DNA of 64,000 nt from Maribacter caenipelagi (GCF_004364175.1 NZ_SNZW01000017.1:345144-409143); one strand, 5' to 3'; positions 25,895-34,633 are shown, numbered from the stretch's first letter. Made by a program: numbers and translations. The notes: generated by a model not told the origin, from the letters alone.

Positions 25895-27283
25895 ATGAGA
25901 AGTAAACATATTAACATTATAACCCTTGTACTGCTACTATGCAGCCAAATAACACTTTCTCAAACAAACTCCTGTGCTCATTGTAATATGATTATTAAAG
26001 ATGATGCTTTCAAGGCTAAAATAGAAACTGAATCAGGGAACACCTTACATTTTGGTGCTATAGAATGTTTGGTAAATTACATTACCCCCAAAGATAAAAA
26101 TACCTTTAGGTCGCTATATGTTACAGATTATGACCAGCAACAATATATCAATGCCAAATCTGCTTTTTATTTAAAGAGCGATGCCATAAAAAGTCCCATG
26201 GGTGCTAACCTTTCTGCATATAGCACTTTAGAAGCAGCTACGCTAAAACAAAAAGAAAAAGATGGTGAGGTATTTACTTGGTTACAATTAAGAGAACGCT
26301 TTGTTTCATCTGGTATGGGTGCCACGAACCATACCCATCATCATAGCGCCAATTCTTATGCACCTGTAGGTGTTATGGGAGATCATTTGCACCCTAAAGG
26401 AGGGCTAATGATATCATTACGCTATATGAACATGTATATGGAAGGTAATCGAGAAGGAAGCGATAAAATCTCTGACGATGCTATCTACGAAAACTATATG
26501 GTAGCTCCGCAAGAAATGACTATGCAAATGTTTATGCTAGGTGTTATGTACGCGCCGTCAGAAAAGCTAACTTTAATATTAATGCAAAATTATTTATCAA
26601 AAGATATGGATCTTACCATGCAAATGACCATGGATAACGGCATGCCTATGCGTACAGATTTTTCTACAGCTTCTTCTAGTATGGGCGACTTAAAAACTGG
26701 GTTTTTATACGGTCTCATTTCTCATGAAAAATTTTCATTACATTCCAATTTCACATTAAACATTCCGGTTGGCGACATTGAAAATAGAGACACCACTCCT
26801 ATGATGGTAGATGCAAAATTACCTTACGCCATGCAATTAGGTTCAGGTACTTTTGACGTTACTTTAGGTGGTACCCTAAAAGGTAATATAAATGATTTTA
26901 CATGGGGCGTTCAACCTCTTGCTACTATTAGAACTGGCGAAAACAGTGAAGATTACCGCTTTGGAAATCTTTACGAACTAAACAGTTGGTTAGGGTATGG
27001 ATTCTCTAAAACCATCAGCACCTCTTTACGTATTAGCGGTAGCACAGAAGATGAAATACATAATGCAGATCCAGAACTGAATCCTATGATGGTTACTACG
27101 GCAGACACCAACAATTATGGTGGTGAAATTATAAGGGGTGCCTTAGGCGTAAATGTACTTTTACTAAAAAATAAGCTCGTTTTAAGTGCCGAAATAGTAT
27201 CACCAATGTACCAAAATTATAACGGTATATTCATGAACGAAAAAACCACCATGAACGCGGCTATTAAATACACCATTCTGTAA
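25895..27283 (+). CDS. NosL-like domain fused to an outer-membrane beta-barrel
   Basis: The 462-aa protein begins with a Sec signal (1-22). A NosL-like domain follows (about 24-140) with CAHCNM (Cys27, Cys30, Met32), GAIECLVNYI and KSPMG. Next comes a His-rich linker (NHTHHHSAN) near 145-153 and a C-terminal region of about 300 residues with alternating strands ending in KYTIL, which looks like an outer-membrane barrel of the type annotated as putative transporter. Met clusters (MTMQMFM, MDLTMQMTMDNGMPM) suggest copper binding. It may bring copper across the outer membrane to NosZ. The fusion is visible; the transport role is inference. Confidence 0.75.
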   Translation: MRSKHINIITLVLLLCSQITLSQTNSCAHCNMIIKDDAFKAKIETESGNTLHFGAIECLVNYITPKDKNTFRSLYVTDYDQQQYINAKSAFYLKSDAIKSPMGANLSAYSTLEAATLKQKEKDGEVFTWLQLRERFVSSGMGATNHTHHHSANSYAPVGVMGDHLHPKGGLMISLRYMNMYMEGNREGSDKISDDAIYENYMVAPQEMTMQMFMLGVMYAPSEKLTLILMQNYLSKDMDLTMQMTMDNGMPMRTDFSTASSSMGDLKTGFLYGLISHEKFSLHSNFTLNIPVGDIENRDTTPMMVDAKLPYAMQLGSGTFDVTLGGTLKGNINDFTWGVQPLATIRTGENSEDYRFGNLYELNSWLGYGFSKTISTSLRISGSTEDEIHNADPELNPMMVTTADTNNYGGEIIRGALGVNVLLLKNKLVLSAEIVSPMYQNYNGIFMNEKTTMNAAIKYTIL

Positions 27284-27292
27284 ATCTTTACC

Positions 27293-28534
27293 ATGATGAA
27301 ATTAGTGTCTTTATTCATTTTAATTCTATCCCTTTTTCAAGGGGTCTCACAAGAACCCAAAAGGGTTACCGTATGTGAAACCTGTGAATTAAAATCTATT
27401 TCAGAAGCTATTGAAATAGCTGCCGATCACGACACTATTGTGGTAAAAAAAGGAACATACAAAGAATTTAATATTCTAGTGGATAAACCCTTAACGATAA
27501 TTGGAGAAAACTACCCAGTGATAGATGGGGAAGACAAAGGAGAAATTATTCGTATAGTGTCTGATAATGTAACTATAGACGGACTCTTCATTATCAATGT
27601 AGGTACAAGTTACACATCAGACTATGCCGCCATACGTGTTGTTAAAAGCGAACATTTTGTCATACAGAACGTGGTACTTGAAAAGTTGTTTTTTGGTATT
27701 TACCTAGAAAAATCTAATTACGGCAAAGTATACCATAACAAGATCATTGGTGATGCCGTTGACGAATACAATTCTGGTAACGGTATACAATTGTGGTATT
27801 CCAAACATGTAGAAGTAGAGAAGAATATTGTGCAACACGTACGCGACGGCATCTATCTAGAATTTTCAGATGATATTACCATTAAAGAAAATACCAGCAC
27901 AGACAATCTTAGGTATGGGCTACACTTTATGTTCTCTAATAATGATGTATACCTAAATAACGTCTTTGAGAATAATGGTGCAGGTGTTGCCGTCATGTTT
28001 TCCAAACGCATAAAAATGATCGGTAATACCTTTAGAAAAAATTGGGGCACGGCCGCCTTCGGAATGCTATTAAAGGAAATTAACGATGCTGAAATTAGTG
28101 GTAATACCTTTGAAGAAAATACGATAGGTATTAATATTGAAGGATCTAATCGTATTGCATATAAAAACAATAATTTCATTAAAAATGGGTGGGCCATTAA
28201 AGTGCTAGGCGCTTGTTATACCAATACATTTAGTCAAAATAACTTTTTATACAATTCTTTTGATATATCCTACAACAGTAAATTAAACGATAACGTTTTT
28301 GACCAAAATTATTGGAGTGATTACACCGGTTATGATTTAGATAAAAACGGAATTGGAGACGTTCCTTACAGACCGGTAAAATTGTTTTCATATATCGTTA
28401 ATAAAACGCCGGAGACCATTGTACTACTGCGTAGTTTGTTTATGGATATTATAGATTTCTCAGAGAAAGTATCGCCGGTATTTACACCAGATGATCTTTT
28501 AGATGCCAACCCATTAATGAAAAAAGTGCTATGA
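27293..28534 (+). CDS. nosD: NosD, periplasmic beta-helix copper-maturation protein
   Basis: Needed for CuZ assembly together with NosF and NosY. A 413-aa exported protein (signal 1-20, SQEP) with a right-handed parallel beta-helix: many NosD/carbohydrate-binding repeats of N-x-I/V-x-x-N type (GNTF, ENNGAGV, YLNNVFEN). The stop overlaps the nosF start as ATGA, so the two are translationally coupled. Confidence 0.93.
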   Translation: MMKLVSLFILILSLFQGVSQEPKRVTVCETCELKSISEAIEIAADHDTIVVKKGTYKEFNILVDKPLTIIGENYPVIDGEDKGEIIRIVSDNVTIDGLFIINVGTSYTSDYAAIRVVKSEHFVIQNVVLEKLFFGIYLEKSNYGKVYHNKIIGDAVDEYNSGNGIQLWYSKHVEVEKNIVQHVRDGIYLEFSDDITIKENTSTDNLRYGLHFMFSNNDVYLNNVFENNGAGVAVMFSKRIKMIGNTFRKNWGTAAFGMLLKEINDAEISGNTFEENTIGINIEGSNRIAYKNNNFIKNGWAIKVLGACYTNTFSQNNFLYNSFDISYNSKLNDNVFDQNYWSDYTGYDLDKNGIGDVPYRPVKLFSYIVNKTPETIVLLRSLFMDIIDFSEKVSPVFTPDDLLDANPLMKKVL

Positions 28535-29241
28535 TCAAAATAGAGAACCTTCATAAAAAATTTGGTAAGAACGTTGTTCTTTCCGGACTTGACCTTGAGA
28601 TTAAAAATGGTGGAATATTTGCCATTCTAGGTCCCAATGGATCGGGTAAAACAACATTGATCAAAAGTATTTTAGGTATGGTAGTGCCCAATAGCGGTCA
28701 AATATACCTTAACGGCGCTACCATTAAAAACGGTTGGAAATACCGAAAACAAATAGATTACTTACCGCAGATCGCCAATTTTCCCGGTAATTTAAAAGTG
28801 AAAGAACTTATACGTATGATCAAAGATCTGCGACAAATGCCAAGCAATGAAGAGGAACTTATTACTCAATTTAAGTTAGAACCATTTTTAGACAAAAAAC
28901 TCTCTACCCTTTCTGGGGGTACCAAACAAAAGGTAAATATTGTACTCTCTTTTATGTTTGAGAGTCCTTTACTAATATTAGATGAGCCTACAACAGGTCT
29001 TGATCCTGCTGCATTGATCAATTTAAAAAAACTGATTATGCAAGAAAAGGAAAAGGGAAAGACCATTTTGATCACTTCTCACATTATGCAGTTTGTTGCC
29101 GAAATAGCAGACGAAATTGTGTATTTACTTGAAGGTAAAATCTACTTTAAGGGTAGTATTGAAGAATTAATGACAAAGACCCAACAAACTGATCTTGAAC
29201 ATGCCATAGCGGCCATAGCAACAACACCAACCCATGTTTAA
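28531..29241 (+). CDS. nosF: NosF, ABC transporter ATPase for NosZ maturation
   Basis: A 236-aa ATP-binding subunit. Walker A GPNGSGKTT near 36-44, signature LSGGTKQK near 126, Walker B LLILDEPTTGLDP near 148-160, and the switch His in TSHIM. It pairs with NosY to drive a NosD-dependent step of copper-sulfur cluster assembly. It overlaps nosD by 4 nt and nosY by 8 nt. Confidence 0.94.
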   Translation: MIKIENLHKKFGKNVVLSGLDLEIKNGGIFAILGPNGSGKTTLIKSILGMVVPNSGQIYLNGATIKNGWKYRKQIDYLPQIANFPGNLKVKELIRMIKDLRQMPSNEEELITQFKLEPFLDKKLSTLSGGTKQKVNIVLSFMFESPLLILDEPTTGLDPAALINLKKLIMQEKEKGKTILITSHIMQFVAEIADEIVYLLEGKIYFKGSIEELMTKTQQTDLEHAIAAIATTPTHV

Positions 29242-30016
29242 AATATTAAAATATAGTTTTTACGACCTCATTAGAAGCAGATGGAGCTACGTCTACTTTC
29301 TATTCTATCTCCTTTTAGGTTTTGTGTTACTGTTTTTGAACAATGATGTCTCTAAAGCGGTAATTACCCTCATGAACATCATTATTATTCTTGTACCGCT
29401 TATAGGTACCATATTTGGTGTCATGTATTTCTATAACTCTAAAGAATTTACAGAATTACTGTTAGCGCAACCCATAAAACGTTCTTCTATTTTCTTAGGG
29501 CAGTATTTAGGGGTAGCGGGATCACTGTCGTTAAGTTTAGTATTAGGCTTAGGTATACCCTTCGTGCTCTATGGTATCTTTAAAAGTGATGCCATATTCG
29601 ATTTCTCCCTACTCTTGGTAACCGGCGCTTTTTTAACCATGATCTTTACTGCGCTATCGTTCAATATTTCTATATCTAACGAAAATAAAATTAAAGGCTT
29701 TGGGTATGCAGTGTTGCTATGGTTATTTATGGCGGTGATCTATGACGGTCTCTTTTTAATGTCATTGATCGTCTTTAAAGAATACCCGTTAGACAGCTTT
29801 TCTTTAGTGGCAACTATGTTCAACCCTATAGATTTATCACGCACGCTTATTCTTTTAAAATTGGATATCTCTGCTCTTTTAGGATACACCGGTGCGGTTT
29901 TCAAACAATTTTTTGGCACCAACACTGGTTTATTCGTGTCTTTGGGAACGCTCTTACTTTGGACAGTTTTACCTATTTGGCGATTAACAAGGATATCTAA
30001 GAAGAAAGATTTCTAA
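29234..30016 (+). CDS. nosY: NosY, ABC transporter permease for NosZ maturation
   Basis: A 260-aa inner-membrane permease with six predicted helices. The first is near 20-36 (FLFYLLLGFVLLFL), with the ABC-2 type segment LLLAQPIKRSSIFLGQYLG near 75-93. Position directly behind nosF with an 8-nt overlap identifies it. It ends RLTRISKKKDF, a positive-inside tail. Confidence 0.92.
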   Translation: MFKILKYSFYDLIRSRWSYVYFLFYLLLGFVLLFLNNDVSKAVITLMNIIIILVPLIGTIFGVMYFYNSKEFTELLLAQPIKRSSIFLGQYLGVAGSLSLSLVLGLGIPFVLYGIFKSDAIFDFSLLLVTGAFLTMIFTALSFNISISNENKIKGFGYAVLLWLFMAVIYDGLFLMSLIVFKEYPLDSFSLVATMFNPIDLSRTLILLKLDISALLGYTGAVFKQFFGTNTGLFVSLGTLLLWTVLPIWRLTRISKKKDF

Positions 30017-30043
30017 ATTAGTGATAATAAAATGACCGAATAA

Positions 30044-31279
30044 ATGCCAAATCTTAAGAAACATGCCCAATTGGCCTTGTTATATTTTATTATAGCAGCG
30101 TTGTTGGGTTGTGTGCTTCGGTTTTTTAGAGTGTTCAATATACCGATCACCTATAAATATATTGTTCATGCCCATTCTCATATTGCATTGTTGGGCTGGG
30201 TTTATTTAGCACTTACTACTTTACTTTATAAGCTTTACTTAAGTAAGGCTGAAATTGGCCAAAATTATAAACGTATATTCTGGTTTACACAGTTTACCTT
30301 AGTGGGTATGTTACTAACTTTTCCTTTTCAAGGGTATGCGTTATTTTCTATCATCTTCTCCACACTATTTTTATTCGCTAGTTATTGGTTCTCTTGGTTT
30401 TTTTATAAAAATCTACCTTCTAAATTTAAAAGTACAGCATCGGCAAAATGCGCAAAAGCCGCTTTGTTCTATTTGTTGATTTCTAGTATTGGTCCTTGGA
30501 CATTAGGTGGTATTATGAATACTCTTGGTGCTGAATCTGTATGGTATCGAATTGCTATTTATTTTTACCTGCATTTTTTATATAACGGATGGATGATTAT
30601 GACCTTGGTAGCCGTTTATCTTTTTATACTAGAAGAACATCGCATTGCTATTACTTCAAAAGCGTTTAAAAAGTTTTACCAGATGCTTAACCTAGGTATT
30701 GGCCTTTCCTTCTTTCTATCTACTTTATTCGCTAAACCTTCCATTTTCCTTTATATTTTAGGCGGATTGGGAGCTGCTTTTCAGCTTTGTGCATTTTATA
30801 TCTTACTTAAAGCTTCCGGCAGTAAGTCTGTGATGATAGCACCTCTATTTTCTAAATTTCAAAATAAAACAATACAACTAACAGTGGTTTTATTGGGTAT
30901 TAAAATGGTGATGCAATTTCTAAGCGCTATTCCTTATTTTGCTCAATTGGCCGTCACCTATTTAGATATGACCATAGGTTATTTACACCTTACATTTTTA
31001 GGCGTGGTCACTCTTTGTTTGTTTGTGTTCTTAGACTTTTTTGAATTACTACGTATAAAGAAGAGTTTTTTTCATTTGTATTTAGTGGGGTTTGCCCTTA
31101 CCGAAATATTAATTTTTTACAAGGGGATAACCGCATGGGCAGCTACAACATTATTTTCTGCCTACTACCCTAGCCTTGCCGTGACCAGTCTACTTATTTT
31201 AATGGCTCTTATAGGTTTGTTAACTGTAAACTATTTTAGGGTAAGTTTAAGTAGCAAAAAGAAATTATCTAAAAACTGA
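30044..31279 (+). CDS. Polytopic membrane protein at the end of the nos operon, possibly heme-binding
   Basis: A 411-aa protein with about 11-12 hydrophobic helices and no signal peptide. Histidines lie within helices: HAHSH near 42-46 followed by GWVYLALTTLLY, YLHFLYNGW, and GYLHLTFLG. This recalls the heme-binding helices of small proteins related to heme-copper oxidase subunit I, but the match is weak and I cannot name a family. It follows nosY by 27 nt on the same strand, so a role in electron supply to NosZ or in the NO/N2O response is plausible. Confidence 0.6.
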   Translation: MPNLKKHAQLALLYFIIAALLGCVLRFFRVFNIPITYKYIVHAHSHIALLGWVYLALTTLLYKLYLSKAEIGQNYKRIFWFTQFTLVGMLLTFPFQGYALFSIIFSTLFLFASYWFSWFFYKNLPSKFKSTASAKCAKAALFYLLISSIGPWTLGGIMNTLGAESVWYRIAIYFYLHFLYNGWMIMTLVAVYLFILEEHRIAITSKAFKKFYQMLNLGIGLSFFLSTLFAKPSIFLYILGGLGAAFQLCAFYILLKASGSKSVMIAPLFSKFQNKTIQLTVVLLGIKMVMQFLSAIPYFAQLAVTYLDMTIGYLHLTFLGVVTLCLFVFLDFFELLRIKKSFFHLYLVGFALTEILIFYKGITAWAATTLFSAYYPSLAVTSLLILMALIGLLTVNYFRVSLSSKKKLSKN

Positions 31280-31313
31280 GCTAATTCTTAATCATATCTT
31301 TTAAAGAAAATAT

Positions 31314-31562
31314 TTAATAACTCACTCGATCACTTGGCAAGGTTTCTGAAACACCTTTATAGGTATAGTGAATATCTTTGGCTTCACCATTAAAATCTAC
31401 TTGTCCGGTAGCTGATCGATCTTCTTCTCCATTAAAACCCTCCATAGTTATTTCATAAGCTACCTCTCCATTTAAGTATGAACCCCCAATTACTTCTTCA
31501 AAACCGAAAAGATCAATATTTTTTAAGATTATGCTATAGTTAACATCTATAAAATCTCCATC
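31314..31562 (-). pseudogene. Truncated 3' end of a gene for a secreted/hypothetical protein
   Basis: A frame open for about 83 codons ends in TAA at 31314-31316 and reads like a beta-strand-rich protein end (IDLFGFEEVIGG, YEITMEGFNGEEDRS, HYTYKGVSETLPSDRVSY). It has no start codon in a proper place: at about 31562 it runs straight into the tail of a sugar-porter gene on the opposite strand. It is therefore a gene fragment left at a recombination junction. I do not recognise the original family. Confidence 0.6.
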
Positions 31563-31625
31563 AAAATGCCAGAAACAAAAGCGGTTTCTTTAGAGGAATT
31601 GAGTAAAGAACTGGTGAAGGAGTAA
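31563..31625 (+). pseudogene. Remnant: last 20 codons of a sugar-porter MFS gene
   Basis: Reads KMPETKAVSLEELSKELVKE and stop, matching KMPETKGVSLEKLSMELVKE of the intact transporter (21333-21395) at about 84% of bases. Nothing of the rest of the gene is present upstream. With the intact copy it brackets the whole nos island as a direct repeat. Confidence 0.8.
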
Positions 31626-31644
31626 GCTTATAAGGCTAAAATAT

Positions 31645-31678
31645 AACAGCCCTTATTACCTGCGTAATAAGGGCTGTT
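31645..31678. terminator. Strong hairpin between the remnant and the AraC gene
   Basis: A perfect 14-bp stem (31646-31659 with 31664-31677) has a CTGC loop. T-runs on either side are short (TTTA), so it is probably a bidirectional terminator shared by the former sugar porter and the AraC gene. Confidence 0.7.
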
Positions 31679-31706
31679 TACAACCTAAATAAATACTAAA
31701 ACCTGT

Positions 31707-32618
31707 TTAGTTCATTTTATACTTTTCTCTATACTCCGTTGGGCTAACACCTTCCTTCTTCTTGAACAACCTTGAGAAATAGTGCGGATATTCAAAACCC
31801 AGTTCATAAGCTACCTCAGCAATACTTTTATGAGGTTGCAGCAACATATTCTTGGCTTCGTCTATCAACAACAACTGTAAATGCTCGGTTGTGGTCTTAC
31901 CGGTTTCCTTTTTTAAGGTATCACTAAGGTAGCGCTGAGAAACGGACATATTATTTGCTATTTCCTCAATACTGGGAATACCATTTTCCTGTAATTCACC
32001 GGATGCTACGTACTGCGACAGTTGCTCATTAAACTGCTCCAATAAACTCGTAGAAAGCTCCTTTCTATTAATGAACTGTCTTTCATAAAAACGATTCGCA
32101 TATTTCAACAAGGTACTTAACTGCGAGATGATGATGTCTTTGCTGAATTCATCTTGATTGTTCTGATATTCTATTTCAATATTCTCTACAATGGATTCTA
32201 GCTGCTTTTCTTCTTTTGGCGAAAGATGCAGTGCCTCGTTCACCGAATACGAAAAGAAACCATATTTTTTGATCTGATGCGCCAAATCCGTTCCCTTTAA
32301 AAAGTCTTCGTGAAAATTGATCGAAAAACCTTTTTGTTCAAATACCACCGCTTTAATCCATTGCAATACCTGCCTAGGTGCTATAAAAAATAACGCTCCG
32401 TTATTAAAATCGTAATTGGTACGACCGTAGTTTAAATTGCCATCTACTATCTTTTTGAAGCTAATGGTATAGCAATCGTTGGTAATTGGAGGCGAACTTT
32501 CTTTTGGGCAAGGTAAAAATCCGTCGCCCGTGGCTGAGAACACACTCAACATGGGGTGTTCTGGACCAGGGAGTTCTAAATACTCCAAAAATGTCGATAA
32601 AGTTTTAAAGTGCTGCAT
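31707..32618 (-). CDS. AraC family transcriptional regulator
   Basis: The 303-aa regulator has an N-terminal cupin-like sensing half and a C-terminal double helix-turn-helix from about 205. The first HTH is IEEIANNMSVSQRYLSDTL and the second ends with the AraC signature EVAYELGFEYPHYFSRLFKK...GVSPTEYR. It lies 1 nt after the stop of the membrane-protein gene, itself 8 nt from the SDR gene, so the three form one minus-strand operon. It probably controls that operon or a neighbouring redox gene. Confidence 0.88.
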   Translation of the reverse strand: MQHFKTLSTFLEYLELPGPEHPMLSVFSATGDGFLPCPKESSPPITNDCYTISFKKIVDGNLNYGRTNYDFNNGALFFIAPRQVLQWIKAVVFEQKGFSINFHEDFLKGTDLAHQIKKYGFFSYSVNEALHLSPKEEKQLESIVENIEIEYQNNQDEFSKDIIISQLSTLLKYANRFYERQFINRKELSTSLLEQFNEQLSQYVASGELQENGIPSIEEIANNMSVSQRYLSDTLKKETGKTTTEHLQLLLIDEAKNMLLQPHKSIAEVAYELGFEYPHYFSRLFKKKEGVSPTEYREKYKMN

Positions 32619-32619
32619 A

Positions 32620-33069
32620 TTACTTGTTCATTTCTTTTGCTGCCAACTGTAATTGTTTATTGTAACCGTCTATTTTGGCATGTGCGGTACCGTCAACCAA
32701 CAAAATGGAGACCAACATCGCTATTGTTGTAATCATACTCGCTCTCCAAATAGGTGTGCTTACAAATAACAATACCAGCGCACAAACTATTATAATTATC
32801 GGAATTGCAGTAAAAACAACCGTATCATATTCCTTTAAGGTAGCCTCGGCACGTGCTAATTCACTGTCAACAAACGCGACGGCATCTGCATGGTACGCAT
32901 TTTCAAATTGCGTAATCCTTGCTTTGTTTGTGAAAAACAAACCCAGACCAATGATTAGAAGTATGCAACCTGCTACTAATGTTGGTATAATGTAGGCTCT
33001 TGCCATTTCTGTCTTTCCTAGTTGCCAAAACCCAATACTCGCCACTAAAAATGCCATACCGAAGAGCAT
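32620..33069 (-). CDS. Small membrane protein, upstream part cut off by an in-frame stop
   Basis: A 149-aa protein with four hydrophobic segments (start-17, 28-46, 86-106, 108-124) and a hydrophilic, coiled-coil-like loop. The same frame continues upstream past a single TAA (33091-33093) to an ATG at 33148-33150. That extension reads MTKIRDMDIIKAATDWAKA, stop, LFSTPFF, and sits exactly 8 nt behind the SDR stop. The ancestral gene was therefore 32620-33150. The present gene is either re-initiated at 33069 or dead. Function unknown. Confidence 0.6.
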   Translation of the reverse strand: MLFGMAFLVASIGFWQLGKTEMARAYIIPTLVAGCILLIIGLGLFFTNKARITQFENAYHADAVAFVDSELARAEATLKEYDTVVFTAIPIIIIVCALVLLFVSTPIWRASMITTIAMLVSILLVDGTAHAKIDGYNKQLQLAAKEMNK

Positions 33070-33158
33070 GAAAAACGGAGTAGAAAAAAGTTAGGCCTTT
33101 GCCCAATCTGTTGCCGCTTTTATTATATCCATGTCTCTTATTTTGGTCATTTACTAAT

Positions 33159-34109
33159 TTACAAATTCCAAGTTACTCCTGTTTCCTTTTCCGAAAGCTT
33201 CCACAGTTTTTCCATAACGGGTTTGTCCTTGGCGTGAGGTTCTAATTTGCACTCCCCAACCGGTCCTGTCCAATAGTTTTTACCTGTTGGTCCGTAGAAA
33301 CCTGATTGGTCCAAATCTGGCTCGGTGGCACACATGACCTCTGGGTATGCCCCTTTCTCTGCAGATTGTACCATGGGCGTTAATTTCATAATCTGCCAAA
33401 TAAATCTTGTCAACAAGCTACCGCTGGTCTTGATCAATGATGTTGAAGAGGCACCCGGGTGGCATGCGTATGACTTCACACCTGTTTTACCCGCCGCCTT
33501 AAGTCTATCTTGCAATTCATAAACGGTCATGATCTGCGCCAATTTACTTTGGCTATAAACTCCGTTTGGGCTATAGTTCTTGTCCCAGTTCATATCATCG
33601 AACTGTATGGTCTTTATTCCTAAATTATACCCCATACTGCCAACGGTTACAATACGCCCTTTAGATTCCTCTATGCGCGGGTATAGCAATGCCTGCAATA
33701 AGAAATTACCGTAGTGGTTTACACCAAGCTGACTTTCAAAACCGTCTTCGGTAAAGGTTTGCTTGGGAACTTGGGCAATGGCGGCATTACATAACAATGC
33801 ATCTATTTGCGGTACGGTTCTTAGCACCTCATCTGCGGCTTTTTTTACGGAAGCCAAAGATGCCAAGTCCATTTCTATATTAATCACCGGTATGGCACTA
33901 CCCAATTCTTCTTGTAAGGTTGCTATGGTATCTGCTGCCTTTTTTGGGTTACGGTTCAACATCACCACTTTTGCGCCTTTAGACAGCAGTATTCTTGCAG
34001 CCTCAAAACCTGTACCACTGGTAGTACCCGTAATTAAGAATGTTTTGCCTTTAAGGCTTTTTATTCTAGCGGGTGTCCACCCTTGTTTACCAAATTGTGT
34101 TGTACTCAT
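33159..34109 (-). CDS. SDR family oxidoreductase (protochlorophyllide-reductase-like type)
   Basis: A 316-aa short-chain dehydrogenase. TGTTSGTG near 28-35 binds the cofactor, the RNPKK stretch after it suggests NADPH, NAAIA is near 110, and the catalytic pair is in YSQSK near 183-187. The long C-terminal part (CHPGAS, then PTGKNYWTGPVG) is typical of the retinol-dehydrogenase/protochlorophyllide-reductase-like branch. First gene of the SDR-membrane protein-AraC operon. Substrate unknown. Confidence 0.87.
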   Translation of the reverse strand: MSTTQFGKQGWTPARIKSLKGKTFLITGTTSGTGFEAARILLSKGAKVVMLNRNPKKAADTIATLQEELGSAIPVINIEMDLASLASVKKAADEVLRTVPQIDALLCNAAIAQVPKQTFTEDGFESQLGVNHYGNFLLQALLYPRIEESKGRIVTVGSMGYNLGIKTIQFDDMNWDKNYSPNGVYSQSKLAQIMTVYELQDRLKAAGKTGVKSYACHPGASSTSLIKTSGSLLTRFIWQIMKLTPMVQSAEKGAYPEVMCATEPDLDQSGFYGPTGKNYWTGPVGECKLEPHAKDKPVMEKLWKLSEKETGVTWNL

Positions 34110-34220
34110 TATATCTTATTTTTTAAATGTCTTAAAGAATAGGACAAAGGTAAAATGAGACATGGCGTTTTGCCTTACACGCATTTTCGAATGTTGTGTA
34201 CTTTTTGGTGGGAAAGTTTA

Positions 34221-34290
34221 ATAGTGGGATAGTGGGATAGTGGGATAGTGGGATAGTGGGATAGTGGGATAGTGGGATAGTGGGATAGTG
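34221..34290. repeat. Tandem octamer repeat, unit ATAGTGGG
   Basis: 8.75 perfect copies of ATAGTGGG, without any base change. It sits in the gap between the SDR promoter side and the lipoyl-like gene. Perfect short arrays of this type change length readily by slippage. Confidence 0.97.
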
Positions 34291-34297
34291 AATACTA

Positions 34298-34633
34298 CTA
34301 AATACCTTCTAATTTCCATAGCTCATCTCCAGGAATCAAATCTTTTTTATGTTCACAAGTCCAGATTACTTTACCATTAAAGAAACTTTCACAATCCATG
34401 GTAACGCCTTCGTTCCCAATTTCACATAATACATCACCAGGTTTTACCTTATCACCAACTTTTACATACCACTTTTCTAAAACCAAAGGCATCTGATTTC
34501 CCAAATCTGGAGTTGTACATACACTTACTTCTCCTATTTTAAGCTCTGGAATGACAACATTATTAGATTTTGGAGCTTCTCTCTCCATTTCTTCCCTAGT
34601 CTTAAAATGAGGATTAGCTTTAAAATCCTCCAT
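34298..34633 (-). CDS. Lipoyl/biotinyl-like carrier domain protein lacking the modified lysine
   Basis: The 111-aa protein ends in a single lipoyl-type domain (about 35-111): LEKWYVKVGDKVKPGDVLCEI, then GVTMDCESFFNGKV. In dehydrogenase E2 proteins this stretch reads ETDKATMEFES, with the lipoylated Lys before ATM; here the aligned residue is Gly. No other Lys is at the turn. It is probably a non-modified domain with a binding or scaffolding role. Alone, with no dehydrogenase genes nearby. Confidence 0.7.
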   Translation of the reverse strand: MEDFKANPHFKTREEMEREAPKSNNVVIPELKIGEVSVCTTPDLGNQMPLVLEKWYVKVGDKVKPGDVLCEIGNEGVTMDCESFFNGKVIWTCEHKKDLIPGDELWKLEGI

